A stretch of DNA of 64,000 nt from Protonemura montana (lineage: Eukaryota > Arthropoda > Insecta > Plecoptera > Nemouridae). Shown in pieces: positions 33,601 through 45,440 of this stretch (position 1 is its first letter; every line of letters begins with the position of its first letter). The stretch is taken from assembly GCA_947568835.1 (NCBI GenBank), contig OX387610.1, positions 1 to 64,000 on the forward strand, given 5' to 3'. The notes under the pieces were generated by a model. It was not told where the DNA came from. It saw nothing but the letters and a program-made list of their open reading frames with translations, and did no database searches. Position numbers and translations under genes: made by a program.

Positions 33601-36600
33601 TTCCTAGAGGTCGAAGGGATAAGAATAAAACCACGCTGCGCTGGGTCACCGTATTGCATGGGTGACTATCATACACATGACCAATTCTGTTCGGGAGAGA
33701 GGTTGGAGGGATGAAAGTTAAGCAACACTGAGCTGGGTCAGGTATTGGATAGGTGACCATCATACACATGACCAATTACGTTCGGCAGAGGTTGGAGGGC
33801 TGCAAGTTAAGCAACACTACGCTGGGTCAGGTATTGGATGGGTAACCGTCAGACCAGTTCTGTACGGGAGAGGTTGGCAGAATGAAAGTTAATCAACCCT
33901 GCGCTAGGTCATGTTTTGAATGGATAACCATCATACACATGACCATTTCTTTTAGGGAGAGAGGTTAGTTGGAGGGATGAAAGTCAAGAAACACTGCGCT
34001 GGGTCAGGTATAGGATGGGTGACCATCATACACATGTCCAGTCTTATTTGGGAGAGGTTGGAGGAATGAAAGTTAAGCAACACTGCGCTGGGCCAGGTAT
34101 TGGATGGGTACCTGCTAGACCAGTTCTGTGTTGGAGGGATGAAAGTCAATAACACTGTTCTCGGTCAGGTTTTGAATGGATGACCATCATACACATGACC
34201 ATTTCTTTTAGGGAGAGAGGTTAGTTGGAGGGATGAAAGTCAAGGAACACTGCGCATGGTCAGGTATAAGATGGGTGACCATTATATACATGTCCAGTCC
34301 TATTTGGGAGAGGTTGGAGGAACGAAAGTTAAGCAACACTGCGCTGGGTCAGGTATTGGATGGGTGACCTTAATTCACATTACCAGTTCTGTTCATGAGA
34401 GAGATTGGAGGGATGAAAGTTAAGGAACACAGTGCTGGGTCAAGCATAGGATGGGTGACTATCAAACAAACGACCAGTTTTATTTGGGAGAGAGGTTGGA
34501 GGGATGAAAGTTAAGCAACACTGCGCTGGGTCAGGTATTGGATAGGTGACCATCATACACATGACCAATTCCGTTCGGGAGAGGTTGGAGGGCTGCAAGT
34601 CAAGCAACACTACGCTGGGTCAGGTATTGGATGGGTGACTATCAAACATATGACCAGTTTTGTTTGGGAGAGAGGTTTGAGGGATGCAAGTTAAGCAACA
34701 CTACGCTGGGTCAAGTATTGGATAGGTAACCGCCAGACCGGTTCTGTACGGGAGAGAGGTTGGAGGGTTGAAAGTACAGCAACACTGCGCTGAGTCGGGT
34801 ATTGGATGGGTGACCATCACACATACCATCAGCTCTATTTGGGAGAGACGTTGGAGGGATGCAAGTTGAGCAACACTACGCTGGGTCAGGTGTTGGATGG
34901 GTAACCGCCAGACCAGTTCTATACGGGAGAGAGGTTGGAGGGATGAAAGTTAAGCAACACTGCGCTGGGTCAGGTATTGGATGGATGACCATCATACACA
35001 TAAGCAATTCTGTCCGGAGGAGAGGTTGAAGGGATGAAAGTAAAGCAACACTGCGCTGGGCCAGGTATTGGATTGGTACCTGCTAGACCAGTTCTGTACG
35101 GGAGAAAGGTTGGAGGGATGAAAATAAAGCAACACTGTTCTGGGTCAGGTTTTGAATGGATGACCATCATACACATGACCATTTCTGTTGGGGAGAGAGG
35201 TTAGTTGGAGGGATGAAAGTCAAGGAACACTGCGCATGGTCAGGTATAAGATGGGTGACCATCAAATACATGTCCAGTCCTATTTGGGAGAGGTTGGAGG
35301 AACGAAATTTAAGCAACACTGCGCTGGGTCAGGTATTGGATGGGTGACCATAATTCACATTACCAGTTCTGTTCGTGAGAGAGATTGGAGGGATAAAAGT
35401 TAAGGAACACAGTGCAGGGTCAGGCATAGGATGGGTGACCATCGAACACACGGCCAGTTCTGTTCAGGAGAGAGGTTGGAGAGATGAAAGTATTGCAACA
35501 CTGCGCTGAGTCAGGTTTTAGATGGGTGACCATCATACAAACCATCAGCTCTATTCGGGAGAGACGTTGGAGGGATGCAAGTTGAGCAACACTACGCTGG
35601 GTCAAGTATTGGATGGGTAACCGCCAGACCGGTTCTGTACGGGAGAGAGGTTGGAGGGTTGAAAGTAAAGCAACACTGCGCTGAGTCGGGTATTGGATGG
35701 GTGACTATCATACACATGATAGTTCCAATTCGGGAGAGAGGTTGGAGGGATGCAAATTAAGCAACACTGCGCTGAGTCGGGAATTGGATGGGTGACCATC
35801 ACACAAATGACCAGTTCTGTTAGGGAGAGAGGTTGGAGGGATGCAAGTTGAGCAACACTACGCTGGGTCAGGTGTTGGATGGGTAACCGCCAGACCAGTT
35901 CTATACGGGAGAGAGGTTGGAGGGATGAAAGTTAAGCAACACTGCGCTGGGTCAGGTATTGGATGGATGACCATCATACACATAAGCAATTCTGTCCGGA
36001 GGAGAGGTTGGAGGGATGAAAGTAAAGCAACACTGCGCTGGGCCAGGTATTGGATTGGTACCTGCTAGACCAGTTCTGTACGGGAGAGAGGTTGGAGGGA
36101 TGAAAATAAAGCAACACTGTTCTGGGTCAGGTTTTGAATGGATGACCATCATACACATGACCATTTCTGTTAGGGAGAGAGGTTAGTTGGAGGGATGAAA
36201 GTCAAGGAACACTGCGCATGGTCAGGTATAAGATGGGTGACCATCAAATACATGTCCAGTCCTATTTGGGAGAGGTTGGAGGAACGAAATTTAAGCAACA
36301 CTGCGCTGGGTCAGGTATTGGATGGGTGACCATAATTCACATTACCAGTTCTGTTCGTGAGAGAGATTGGAGGGATAAAAGTTAAGGAACACAGTGCTGG
36401 GTCAGGCATAGGATGGGTGACCATCGAACACACGGCCAGTTCTGTTCAGGAGAGAGGTTGGAGAGATGAAAGTATTGCAACACTGCGCTGAGTCCGGTAT
36501 TAGATGGGTGACCATCATACAAATGATCAGTTCTTTTTGGGAAAAGGGTTGGAGGGATGAAAGTAAATAACACTGTTCTCGGTCAGGTTTTGGATGGATA

Positions 36601-37199
36601 ACCATCATACACATGACCATTTATTTTTGAGAGAGGTAAGTTGGAGGGATGAAAGTCAAGCAACACTTCGTTGGGTCAGGTTTAGGGTGGCTGACCACCA
36701 TACACTTGATCCGTTTTACTTGGGAGAGAGGTTGGAGGGTGAAAGTTAAGCAGCACTGCGCTGGTTCAGGTATTGGATGGGTGAATATCAAATACATGAC
36801 CAGTTTTGTTTGGGAGAGAGGTTGGAGGGATGCAAGTTAAGCAACACTACGCTGGGTCAGGTATTGGATAAGTAACCGCCAGACCAGTTCTGTACGGGAG
36901 AGAGGTTGGAGGGATGAAAGTAAAGCAACACTGCGCTGGATCAGGTAATGGATGGGTGACCATCATACACATGACCATTTCTATTCGGGAGTGAGGTTGG
37001 AGGGATGAAAGTAAAGCAACACTGCGCTGGATCAGGTAATGGATGGGTGACCATCATACACATGACCATTTCTATTCGGGAGAGAGGTTGGAGGGATGCA
37101 AGTTTAGCAACACTACGCTGGGTCAGGTATTGGATGGGTAACCGCCAGACCAGTTCTGAACGGGAGAGAGGTTGGAGGGATAAAAGAAAAGCAACACTG
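33601..37199 (+). repeat. 5S-rRNA-derived satellite array 3 (~40 units)
   Basis: Opens with the TTCCTAGAGGTCGAAGGG leader and ends at the same CGTCGTGTGGGG junction as array 1. It contains a nearly duplicated multi-unit block (~34,880-35,460 against ~35,845-36,440), consistent with unequal exchange. Confidence 0.9.
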
Positions 37200-37640
37200 G
37201 CGTCGTGTGGGGCATGAAATGAGTGTATAAAGTATTTGCACGTACCTCGTCTTCAAGCAGCTGGCAGCGACACCAACTGTTGATATCTTCCCCTAACACA
37301 GGGGGTGTTAGCTATGCTCCCAGCTGTCTGGTTATCACCAACACCCCCCCTCCGCCTCGCTCCTTCAGCAGCGTCACGTGGCTGCCATTGTTGACTCCCC
37401 TGCATCCTGCGTCCAGCGTCCTGCGTCCAGCGGCCAGCAATTACGGCACTTGAAACTTTCACGGAGCACTTTGTCCGACTCTTTCCCCGAGTCCCTGCAA
37501 GAAAAAACAAACAATATTAGCTGATGTTGTAAATTAGGCGCTTGAAAATACCTCTAATTGTCTCAGATGCAGAGAAAAGCTGCCGACTCACTCAGTGTGG
37601 TCCTACGAGGGGGAGGATGCGGGATAAAGACTTAAACTAA
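37200..37640. repeat. Module A, copy 4 (long type)
   Basis: Nearly the same as copy 2, including the GTGTATAAAG motif and the collapsed 12-bp minisatellite. Confidence 0.85.
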
Positions 37641-38476
37641 CCCAAAATCTGCTTACAAACAAAACCTATTAACTCCACAAACAAAATAAGTACCTAGATT
37701 CTGAAGTCCCTTCCTAGCTTTGTAGCTAGAATAAAAATATAAATGATAATTGAGTACGATAGCGTCTATATAGCGGTGCGTCATGTCGAGCTGGCGTCGT
37801 GGCGGCTCACAACTCAGGGGCAGTGTCCTTCAATACGCAGTCTGATGATCGGCGACTCACGTCCACTTGGTCTTGCGATGTTTGACTGTTACGTCTCCCT
37901 TCTTGCGTCCGCTCGGTTCACCGGCCTCGAGCAGTTTCTCCTGACACGTCTTGTCGCGTTCCCGACCTCGGGCTGACTCCCTGCTCCTTCGTTGGTCTTC
38001 CTCGCGCGTTCCTCAAGCTCCCCCTCCGGATTACACAACTCGTGACTCAGTCGACCAATCATTGGCTCGCATTTAGTTTGTGACCATATTTGGAGATGTT
38101 CGTCCACAGGGATACCCCAGGTCGCTACTAGCCACCGTACTCAAATATTCCTCTGCTTTACATTTAATATGCATTGCAAATAATTGGGAGAGTCAGTTTG
38201 GAACGGATAGTAGGACCAGGACCGCACTGCGAGCGTCAGCACATTCCGCTGATAAATAGTCATTCACTATCAACCATGGGGCAATTTGCAAATAGGGGCA
38301 AGAACGCTGGCGCCCCAACGGAGACTTATCAGAGATATTTCACAGACGCACGTGGCTAGAAGCCTGTGACCCAATATGTGCATTTCACAATGTAAACAAA
38401 TGACACATCCATGCAAATGTTGGTACCAATAAGATCTGATAGCAGCTATTCATGGATCATGTTCATCAAGTGTCAA
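37641..38476. repeat. GC-rich conserved spacer, copy 2
   Basis: Same spacer as 21,881-22,727, lacking ~15 bp (GCCACCTGGAGCTTA) near 38,270 that is present at 22,510. No gene recognised. Confidence 0.6.
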
Positions 38477-40045
38477 ATGATCCAGCCAGCTGATCTCAAA
38501 TAACCTGGATAGAGCATAGGATCCAGCCAGCTGATCTCAAATATCCTAGATAGAACATAGCATCCACCCAGCTGAACTCAAATAACCTGGATAGAGCATA
38601 GGATACAACCAGCTGATCTCAAATAACATGGATAGAGCAAAGGATCCAGCCAGCTGATCTCAAATAACCTGGATAGAGCATAAGATCGAGCCAGCTGATC
38701 TCAAATAACCTGGATAGAGCATAAGATCGAGCCATCTGATCTCAAATAACCTAGATAAAGCTTAGGATCCAGCCATCTGATCTCAAATAACCTGAATCGA
38801 GCATAGGTTCCAGCCAGCTGATCTTAAATAACCTGGATAGAGCATAGGATCCAGCCAGCTGACTAAAATAACCTGGATAGAGCTGAGGATACAGCCAGCT
38901 TATCTCAAATAACCCGGATAGAGCATATGATAGAGCCAGCTGATCTCAAATAACCTAATAGATCATAAGATCCAGCCAGCTGATCTCAAATAAACTGGAT
39001 AGAGCATAGGATCCAGCTAGCTGATCTCATATAACCCGGAAAAAGCATGGAATCCAGCCGGTTGATTTCAAATAATTCGGATAGAGCATAGGATTCAGCC
39101 AGCTGATCACAAATAACCTGAATAGAACATAGGATCCAGCCAGCTGATCCCAAATAACCTGGATAGACAATAGGATCCAGCCAGCTGATCTCAAATAACC
39201 TGGATAGAACATAGGATCCAGCTAGCTGATCTCAAATAACATGGATAGAGCATAAGATCCAGTCAGCTGATCTCAAATAACCTGGATAGACAATAGGATC
39301 CAGCCAGCTGATCTCAAATAACGTGGATAGGGCATAAGATCCAGTCAGCTGATCTCAAATAACCTGGATAGACAATAGGATCCAGCCAGCTGATCTCAAA
39401 TAACCTAGATAGAACATAGGATCCAGCCAGCTGATCTCAAATAACCTGGATAGAGCATAGGATCCAGCCAGCTGATCTCAAATAACCTGGATATAACATA
39501 GGATCCAGCCAGCTGATCTCAAATAACCTGGATAGAACATAGGATCCAGCCAGCTGATCTCAAATAACATGGATAGAACATAGGATCCAGCCAGCTGATC
39601 TCTAATAATGTGGATAGAGCATAGGATCCAGTCAGCTGATCTCAAATAACCCGGATATAACATAGGATCTAGCTAGCTGATCTCAAATAACATGGATAGA
39701 ACATAGGATCCAGCCAGCTGATCTCAAATAACCTGGATAGAGCATAGGATCCAGCCAGCTGATCTCAAATAACATGGATAGAACATAGGACCCAGCCAGC
39801 TGATCTCAAATAACCTGGATAGAACATAGGATCCAGTCAGCTGATCTCAAATAACATGGATAGAGCATAGGATCCAGTCAGCTGATCTCAAATAACCCGG
39901 ATATAGCATAGGATCCAGCCAGCTGATCTCAAATAATGTGGATAGAGCATAGGATCCAGTCAGCTGATCTCAAATAACCTGGATATAGCATAGGATCCAG
40001 CCAGCTGATCTTAAATAACCTGGATAGAACATAGGATCCAGCCAG
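38477..40045. repeat. 41-bp minisatellite (module B), copy 4 (~38 units)
   Basis: The longest array of this family, with well-conserved units. A two-unit subrepeat with ACAATAGGATCC recurs at ~39,170, 39,290 and 39,370, showing local higher-order expansion. Confidence 0.95.
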
Positions 40046-41949
40046 TAAAAAATATGGGATTGTTGAGATGACTTTAAATCTACGGTTGTATATTTGACAA
40101 AGAACCACGATGTTGAGAAACTTACCACGTGGTTTAGTAGTAGATCCAGCTTGATGACAGGAAGTTGTCTCCAAGATCTCCCAGCTTGATGACAGGATGT
40201 TGTCTCCAAGATCTCCCAGCTTGATGACAGGATGTTGTCTCCAAGATCTCCCAGCTTGATGACAGGATGTTGTCTCCAAGATCTCCCAGCTTGATGACAG
40301 GATGCTGTCTCCAAGATCTCCCAGCTTGATGACAGGATGTTGTCTCCAAGATCTCCCAGTTTTGATTGAGTGCTGTCTCTCAACATTGAAGTCCACCTTG
40401 CAATGAAACAACGTCATTAGTCACACAGTCAGGTGCCCCAGGATGGACCACGGCCAAGACAAGGGAGGGATTCAACTGACCGTGGCAACATAAATTGTCT
40501 GCCAATAGATCGACTGCCAGCGCCAGGGCTTAGAGCTTGCAACGCCCCAAGTATTTTATTATTAGGAACACTATTAATCGCTCATAATTTGGTGCCAGAA
40601 TGGGAATTGGAACCCTGATCTCCACACGTGGTTATAATCTCTAAAGAGTTTCACATATTTGAGAGAGTAGCTGTGTTCATAATACTGCAATACTCGCCCA
40701 ATGCAAGCAACGAGGAAGAGAGAATTTATTGAATTGTTGAATAAATAACTTGATATTAGAGTTGATTGTACACTGCAGTAGTCAAGTGAACCACGAGGTA
40801 TTTGACCCTGCTAGGGTAGACTAACCTGGTAATAAAATTAATTGTCAACGCCCGCGAGTTGCAGATAGTGAACTAAATTCTAGCCTTTAGAGCGTAGATG
40901 ATGATACCAGCCGGAATATTGTTTTAAAATTACATAACATTTGAATAAACAAGGAGTAGCAGAATGAAATCATGGAACATTCCTCATAGATAATATGAAC
41001 TACTAACTAGAACAAGATATTTGCTGTAAACCATACCAATCAAGAGATGACAAGCTTCATACAATAGCACGCACGTGTTGGTCAATGCATGATGCTATCA
41101 TGACCTAGACACACTAAAATAACGTTCTTTGTTAGTATCAACAGGTGAATTAATTCTGATTCAATGTCTGGCAATGTCTGGCAAATGATTCTCCTTCGAA
41201 TGAGAGCAGACGTGTGATAGTATTGCTACTTAATACACGAGACTTGTCTGGTGGTCAGAGGCATGTCGGTACATACTTTACATGGCAAGCACTGAACACG
41301 AGCAACGATACAAGTACTGAATTACTACACATGTTCTCGTGGTCATACTAATTTATTCGCGAATAAAATGTATCCCCTGTGCTCGGCTGGTAATAATATC
41401 GAGTTAAATAGCGCCATGCAATGAAACCACGCTTTGAATTAAACTCAGTGCACGAGTAGAAGTAAAGCTTTAAAGAAGATGTTGGTTTGTGAAATTAGTC
41501 TTACCGTTGGTTACAGCTATGTGAGCGACCCTTCCCTTCCCGCGCGTAGCAAACTAGTCCCAGTGTTCTCGATCGTTCTAAAACGTTGTTACACTACGTG
41601 CTACACTAGCGCAGCGGCGAGTGTTTCTCGTACTGTCAGTTGTAAAGAGCGCCAAGAGAGTGCGCTCGCGGCCCTGAAAACAAGCCATAGAAGCTTCTCA
41701 AAATAAGGCAGCAATAATAAGGCATGAAAAAATCATAAAATTTAACCCATTCCATAGTTTCTGCATAAATATATAATTATTATAACCACGACAAACACGA
41801 TTATACAATCGTTTAAACACATTGGGGTCTCTTCTGAAAGTTCCTCATTACATCCAAAAACACTCGACGTTGTTATGAATGGGAATAATCAAGCGACGTC
41901 TTCATTTCTCGTAAGCTTACCTACCTGAGTGAGGTGGATGCAATTCGAC
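40046..41949. repeat. Single diverged copy of the 1,340-bp unit (module C), copy 3
   Basis: Same landmarks as the 29.2-kb copy, including the additions absent from the tandem units. The T-arm-like motif is eroded (GGGAATTGGAACCC). It differs by an expanded 35-bp repeat. Confidence 0.85.
40148..40362. repeat. 35-bp minisatellite inside module C
   Basis: About six tandem units starting AGCTTGATGACAGGATGTTG and ending TCTCCAAGATCTCCC, against about two units in each 1,340-bp repeat. Confidence 0.95.
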
Positions 41950-42237
41950 ATGCCTAGAGGTTGAAGGGATAAGAATAAAACCACACTGCGCAGGGTCAGG
42001 TCATGGTCACCCATCCAATACCTGACCCAGTGCAGTGTTGCTAACTTCCATCCCCCCCAACCTCTCTCCCGATCCGAACTGGTCATGTGTTTGATGGTCA
42101 CCCATCCAATACCTGGCCCAGCGCAGTGTTGCTTAACTTTCATCCCTCCAACCTCTTTCCCGAACAGAACAAGTCATGTGTACGATGGTCACCCATCCAA
42201 TACCTGAACTAGCGCAGTGTTGCTTAACTCACTGATC
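41950..42237 (-). repeat. Inverted 5S-rRNA-derived units, copy 3
   Basis: Three units with the same leader and palindrome. The middle unit is more complete here (CCCATCCAATACCTGGCCCA) than in the other two copies, where it is shortened to CCCATCCATTGATGGCCCA, so this copy is probably closest to the ancestor. Confidence 0.85.
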
Positions 42238-42251
42238 ATCAGATCAACACG

Positions 42252-42322
42252 ATCTGAACCCACGCCCTCCGAGGAGGACTGCGACCTGAACGCAGCGCCT
42301 TAAACCGCTCGGCCATCCTGAC
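42252..42322 (-). pseudogene. tRNA-Leu(CAG) head, copy 3
   Basis: Same truncated tRNA-Leu with a D-loop substitution (GCGGTTTAAGG instead of GCGGTCTAAGG). The 3' breakpoint and hairpin are the same as in the other copies. Confidence 0.85.
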
Positions 42323-42524
42323 TTAATGGTGATGTGATATATAATTTTGTACAATCACTGTCCAGATATGTATAAATAGAAATGAGAGCCTAATTTAGAA
42401 CCAGCAGCATAGCGAATGTGCTTTCAAAAAAGGGCAAATAAAAAAAATATATGATTTTATAGGAAATAAAAACTAGCCTCGTTGATGTATGCAATATTGC
42501 AAGAGAAAATAAAATACAAAAAGA

Positions 42525-42595
42525 TGGATCGGCTGGGAATCGAACCCGGGCCGCTCGCGTGGCAGGCGAGCATGCTACCACTGAACCACCGCTGC
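42525..42595 (-). tRNA. tRNA-Gly(GCC)-like gene, copy 3
   Basis: A 71-nt cloverleaf on the minus strand with anticodon GCC. The anticodon stem is fully Watson-Crick (CTCGC/GCGAG). The acceptor has mismatches at 2-71 and 4-69, while 5-68 is paired, unlike copies 1 and 2. B box and downstream TTTTT terminator are intact. This copy has diverged most from the other two. Confidence 0.8.
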
Positions 42596-43073
42596 AGATA
42601 TAAGCTAGTCAGGCAGTAACTCATCTTGCCAGTTGGGATTATTTCCTCTGACTGATAGGGACATTAACCAATCTAATCTAAATAATAATTAAAGTACTAT
42701 TTTTGCAGTGTTTTTTGGTTTTCTGGCATTTCCACTAGGGAGCTTAAACCAGCAAGCGTATGATGGACAGGAAGCTAGACTGGAAAGTTTATTGATTGAA
42801 GTTCATTGATTATTGTTGATCCACAAATAACAGAGTTTGATTTGGTTTGATCGCGGCTCAGTTTTTACAGATTCACTTTATGATAATATTCTAGCATAAC
42901 ATGTTTCCAGGGTTCAAACCAGCGCCTACTCACAACACGCATCGAGTTGTTTGCTTTGTTATTGCTTGAATAAATCTGAAACCCTTTCAAATCACTGCAT
43001 GCCTTGACTTGCAAAGCTCTTTACTAGCGTCAAGTACTTGCTTCTACCATAAAGAAAGACTTAGGTTAGGTTT
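42596..43073. other. Unique spacer after tRNA-Gly, copy 3
   Basis: Same as 16,807-17,283; no gene seen. Confidence 0.5.
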
Positions 43074-43225
43074 CAAGGTATCTGGTTAAAAGGTATCTGG
43101 TATAAAGGTATCTGGTATAAAGGTATCTGGTATAAATGTATCTGGTATAAAGGTACCTGGTATAAAGGTATCTGGTATAAAGGTACCTGGTATAAAGGTA
43201 TCTGGTATAAAGGTATCTGGTATAT
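43074..43225. repeat. 15-bp minisatellite, copy 3
   Basis: About ten units of GGTATCTGGTATAAA, some with GGTACCTGG. Confidence 0.95.
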
Positions 43226-43723
43226 CGGCACTGGGGTTTGACAGAAAGCTTAGAGCATGACGGATGGTGGCGGCGCTAGTTGTAGCAAACCGCTGTACGT
43301 GCCGCGGAGTTGGAAAAATCCGTAGTGCATGTGACTTTCGTAAACGCGCTAGTAGCTTAGAGAAAAGAATACGGGTTAGGTAGAGCCTTAAGGCTCGTTC
43401 ACAATTGCAGTAGCAGTAGCAGTAGCAGTAAACGTGAAAGTTTGGCTTATGGGCATGCGTATCACCGTTCACATCACCATGCTGTAAACGCAACGACGCA
43501 AACGCTAACGTAAAGTTTGCAAACTTCTAACTTTACGGTTACGTCCTGCGTCGACCGTAAGAATGAACCAATTAGATGTTAGTGTTGGCGCGCGAAAACA
43601 TTCACCAGCTGACATATCCAACTAACAACATAACCTAGACATCACAATTTGCGCCAATTTTGTTGTTGTTAGCTTTGTGGTTCGCTTTGTTTGCTTTGTA
43701 ATTGTTCTTCCGAATTAGGTGCT

Positions 43724-43786
43724 ATGGAAAATTTTGATGAAAATTTGATTAATTTATACATAAGTTGCCCAGCGCTATATGATCTC
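43724..43786 (+). pseudogene. MADF/Myb-like protein N-terminus (PIF/Harbinger accessory gene)
   Basis: From the ATG at 43,724 about 20 codons read MENFDENLINLYISCPALYD, matching the start of MADF DNA-binding domains (Leu-Ile then Pro-x-Leu-Tyr-Asp spacing). PIF/Harbinger elements usually carry a second DNA-binding protein gene besides the transposase, so the context fits. After this point the frame runs into the antisense of the transposase fragment, which marks the deletion junction near 43,786. It is non-functional, and the match is short. Confidence 0.55.
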
Positions 43787-43963
43787 ATGGAGAAGATTAT
43801 TAAAATCCCCTTGCTCATGCCGACGTTGGTTGATTGGACGAACCCACCACCTTCGAGGCCTTTGTTGTCTCCGTTTTTTTAATAAATATGTACAGGCAAG
43901 CGTAACTGTTACACAGCATTGAAATGCGGCAACCGTTTGATTTTTATCCATTACTAGTATCAA
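43775..43963 (-). pseudogene. PIF/Harbinger transposase N-terminus (HARBI1-like)
   Basis: The minus-strand frame from the ATG at 43,963 has a basic stretch KKRRQQRPRRWWVRPINQRR (residues ~31-50) followed by HEQGDFNNLLHEI. This matches the conserved start of Harbinger transposases (RRxWVxPINxxRxxxGxxxxLxxE). The DDE catalytic domain and the remainder are deleted; the frame stops just after LLHEII. In intact relatives this enzyme cuts and pastes the element. Confidence 0.85.
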
Positions 43964-44191
43964 TATTTATCTCTGCGGTTATTACTTCGAAACTTGTGCG
44001 TGCTGTTGGAAACCAAACTATCAGCTGTCACCCGCATCCAAAATGGCAGCCACTGACTTTCTATTGGCTCATTTTCTCGTTTTCTATTGGCTGGTGGCTT
44101 ACTGCTACTGTTGTTGTGAATGCCTCAATTCGAATTCTGCGTCTGCGTTACTGCTACTGCTACTGCTACTGCAATTGTGAACGGGCCTTTA

Positions 44192-45440
44192 CAGTCTGTG
44201 TTAAAGTTTCTGCCAACTTTTTGGACCTTCTTAGGAACCACACCATGATCGCAGCAGTCGTTTGGGGTGCCAGCAGCTAGCGATTGCGGGATTTTAGTGG
44301 CACTGCCTAGGAACTCCATGAATACCTTACCGACTCGGCTCAGGCTGTCAGAAAATGCGAAATTTGTGAGCCTGTCGGCGGGATCGCGATTGACAGGTAG
44401 CGAAAAGGGTGTGTTATTTTTAGAAGCGGGTAGCAACCAATCTGTTAACCAGTTCCACAAAACCACATGCGTGAGACGATACCAAATGTTTACATGGACT
44501 CTGTGAATTGAAACAAGGAAATCCATTTCATCCTTGTCGATGGTTACTTTTAATCTTAAGAGAAATTAACCATCAGGCTCATTTAGGTTCTTTACTTGTA
44601 TGCTATAAAAGTGGAATTTAATCTTTGACTGCGGTATTTTCTTTCTGCAACTAATTGTTTTAAAAAAAAATCGAAATCTGAAAAATGTTGGTAGGTTTCT
44701 GAATAACGTTTTATTTTTAAGTTTTATGCTTTAAAATATACAATCAACAGAAATAATGGCGGTAATTAACTTTGTAAGTAAAAATGACGATCGACAGCCC
44801 GGTTAAAGGAAAAGAATATACCTAATGACATTCTAGGCCCAGATTTAGCGATTTGACATAATTTCTCACCCAACAATTTCAATGTGACACGGTCATGTTC
44901 GTGAATGCATGGTATGAGAGACTTACAGCGAATTCAAGCGGCACAAAGTGTTTTTATGAAAAATATCCGCAGAGAACTATGTCTGTATTGGACTGCTAGA
45001 TGGTATTACAATTTAGTTCAGTAGTAATCATTTTTTCTCTCCCCCCCCCCCCCCCCCCCCCCCGCCACAAAAACTTTAGCAGCTGACTATATTTGCCGCA
45101 TTTTTACATGGCAAATCGTGTAGGAGTGATAGATGATGCAGAGTTTAACGTGTCATACTCGTGAAAACTTACGCGATTTTTGTGGGTTCGTGAATGGCCA
45201 AAACTGACTTTGATCATGTCTACGCGGCAATGTTTTAGTAAGCATATAAAGAACAGGGGTTATTTTTCAAGAAAAAGGAAGAGACACTATCAGACAGAAA
45301 ATTGAAGAAAAATTAAGATTTATCAATCCTCAAGGTAAGCATTCCACTTTGTTTTCATTCACAATCACCTTCAATATGCACCATTCGCAATACACACACG
45401 GCCAATGCTAAAAGGGTACTACATTACTACATTTTCGACA
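44192..45440. repeat. Macro-repeat spacer 3 with poly-C tract
   Basis: Counterpart of 17,700-18,917 and extremely similar to it. It contains a 23-base C run (45,041-45,063), GCATATAAAGAAC near 45,242 and CCTCAAGGTAAGC near 45,330. The frame open on the minus strand (to ~44,526) is the same as in the other copies and unrecognised. Confidence 0.6.

Larger units (their letters stand above)
43391..44188. mobile_element. 798-bp PIF/Harbinger-type deletion derivative
   Basis: Present only in this macro-repeat copy. The ends are inverted repeats of ~40 bp beginning AGGCTCGTTCACAATTGC (one mismatch between ends) and continuing into GCAGTAGCAGTAGCAG. It is flanked by TTA at 43,388-43,390 and 44,189-44,191, the 3-bp TWA-type duplication typical of PIF/Harbinger. 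The interior keeps the starts of two convergent genes, one MADF-like and one transposase, joined by a large internal deletion, so it would depend on an autonomous relative. Confidence 0.9.

Noticed and set aside
38477-40045. CRISPR-like array
   Set aside because: The 41-bp units are contiguous with no unique spacers, and the context is eukaryotic with no cas genes.
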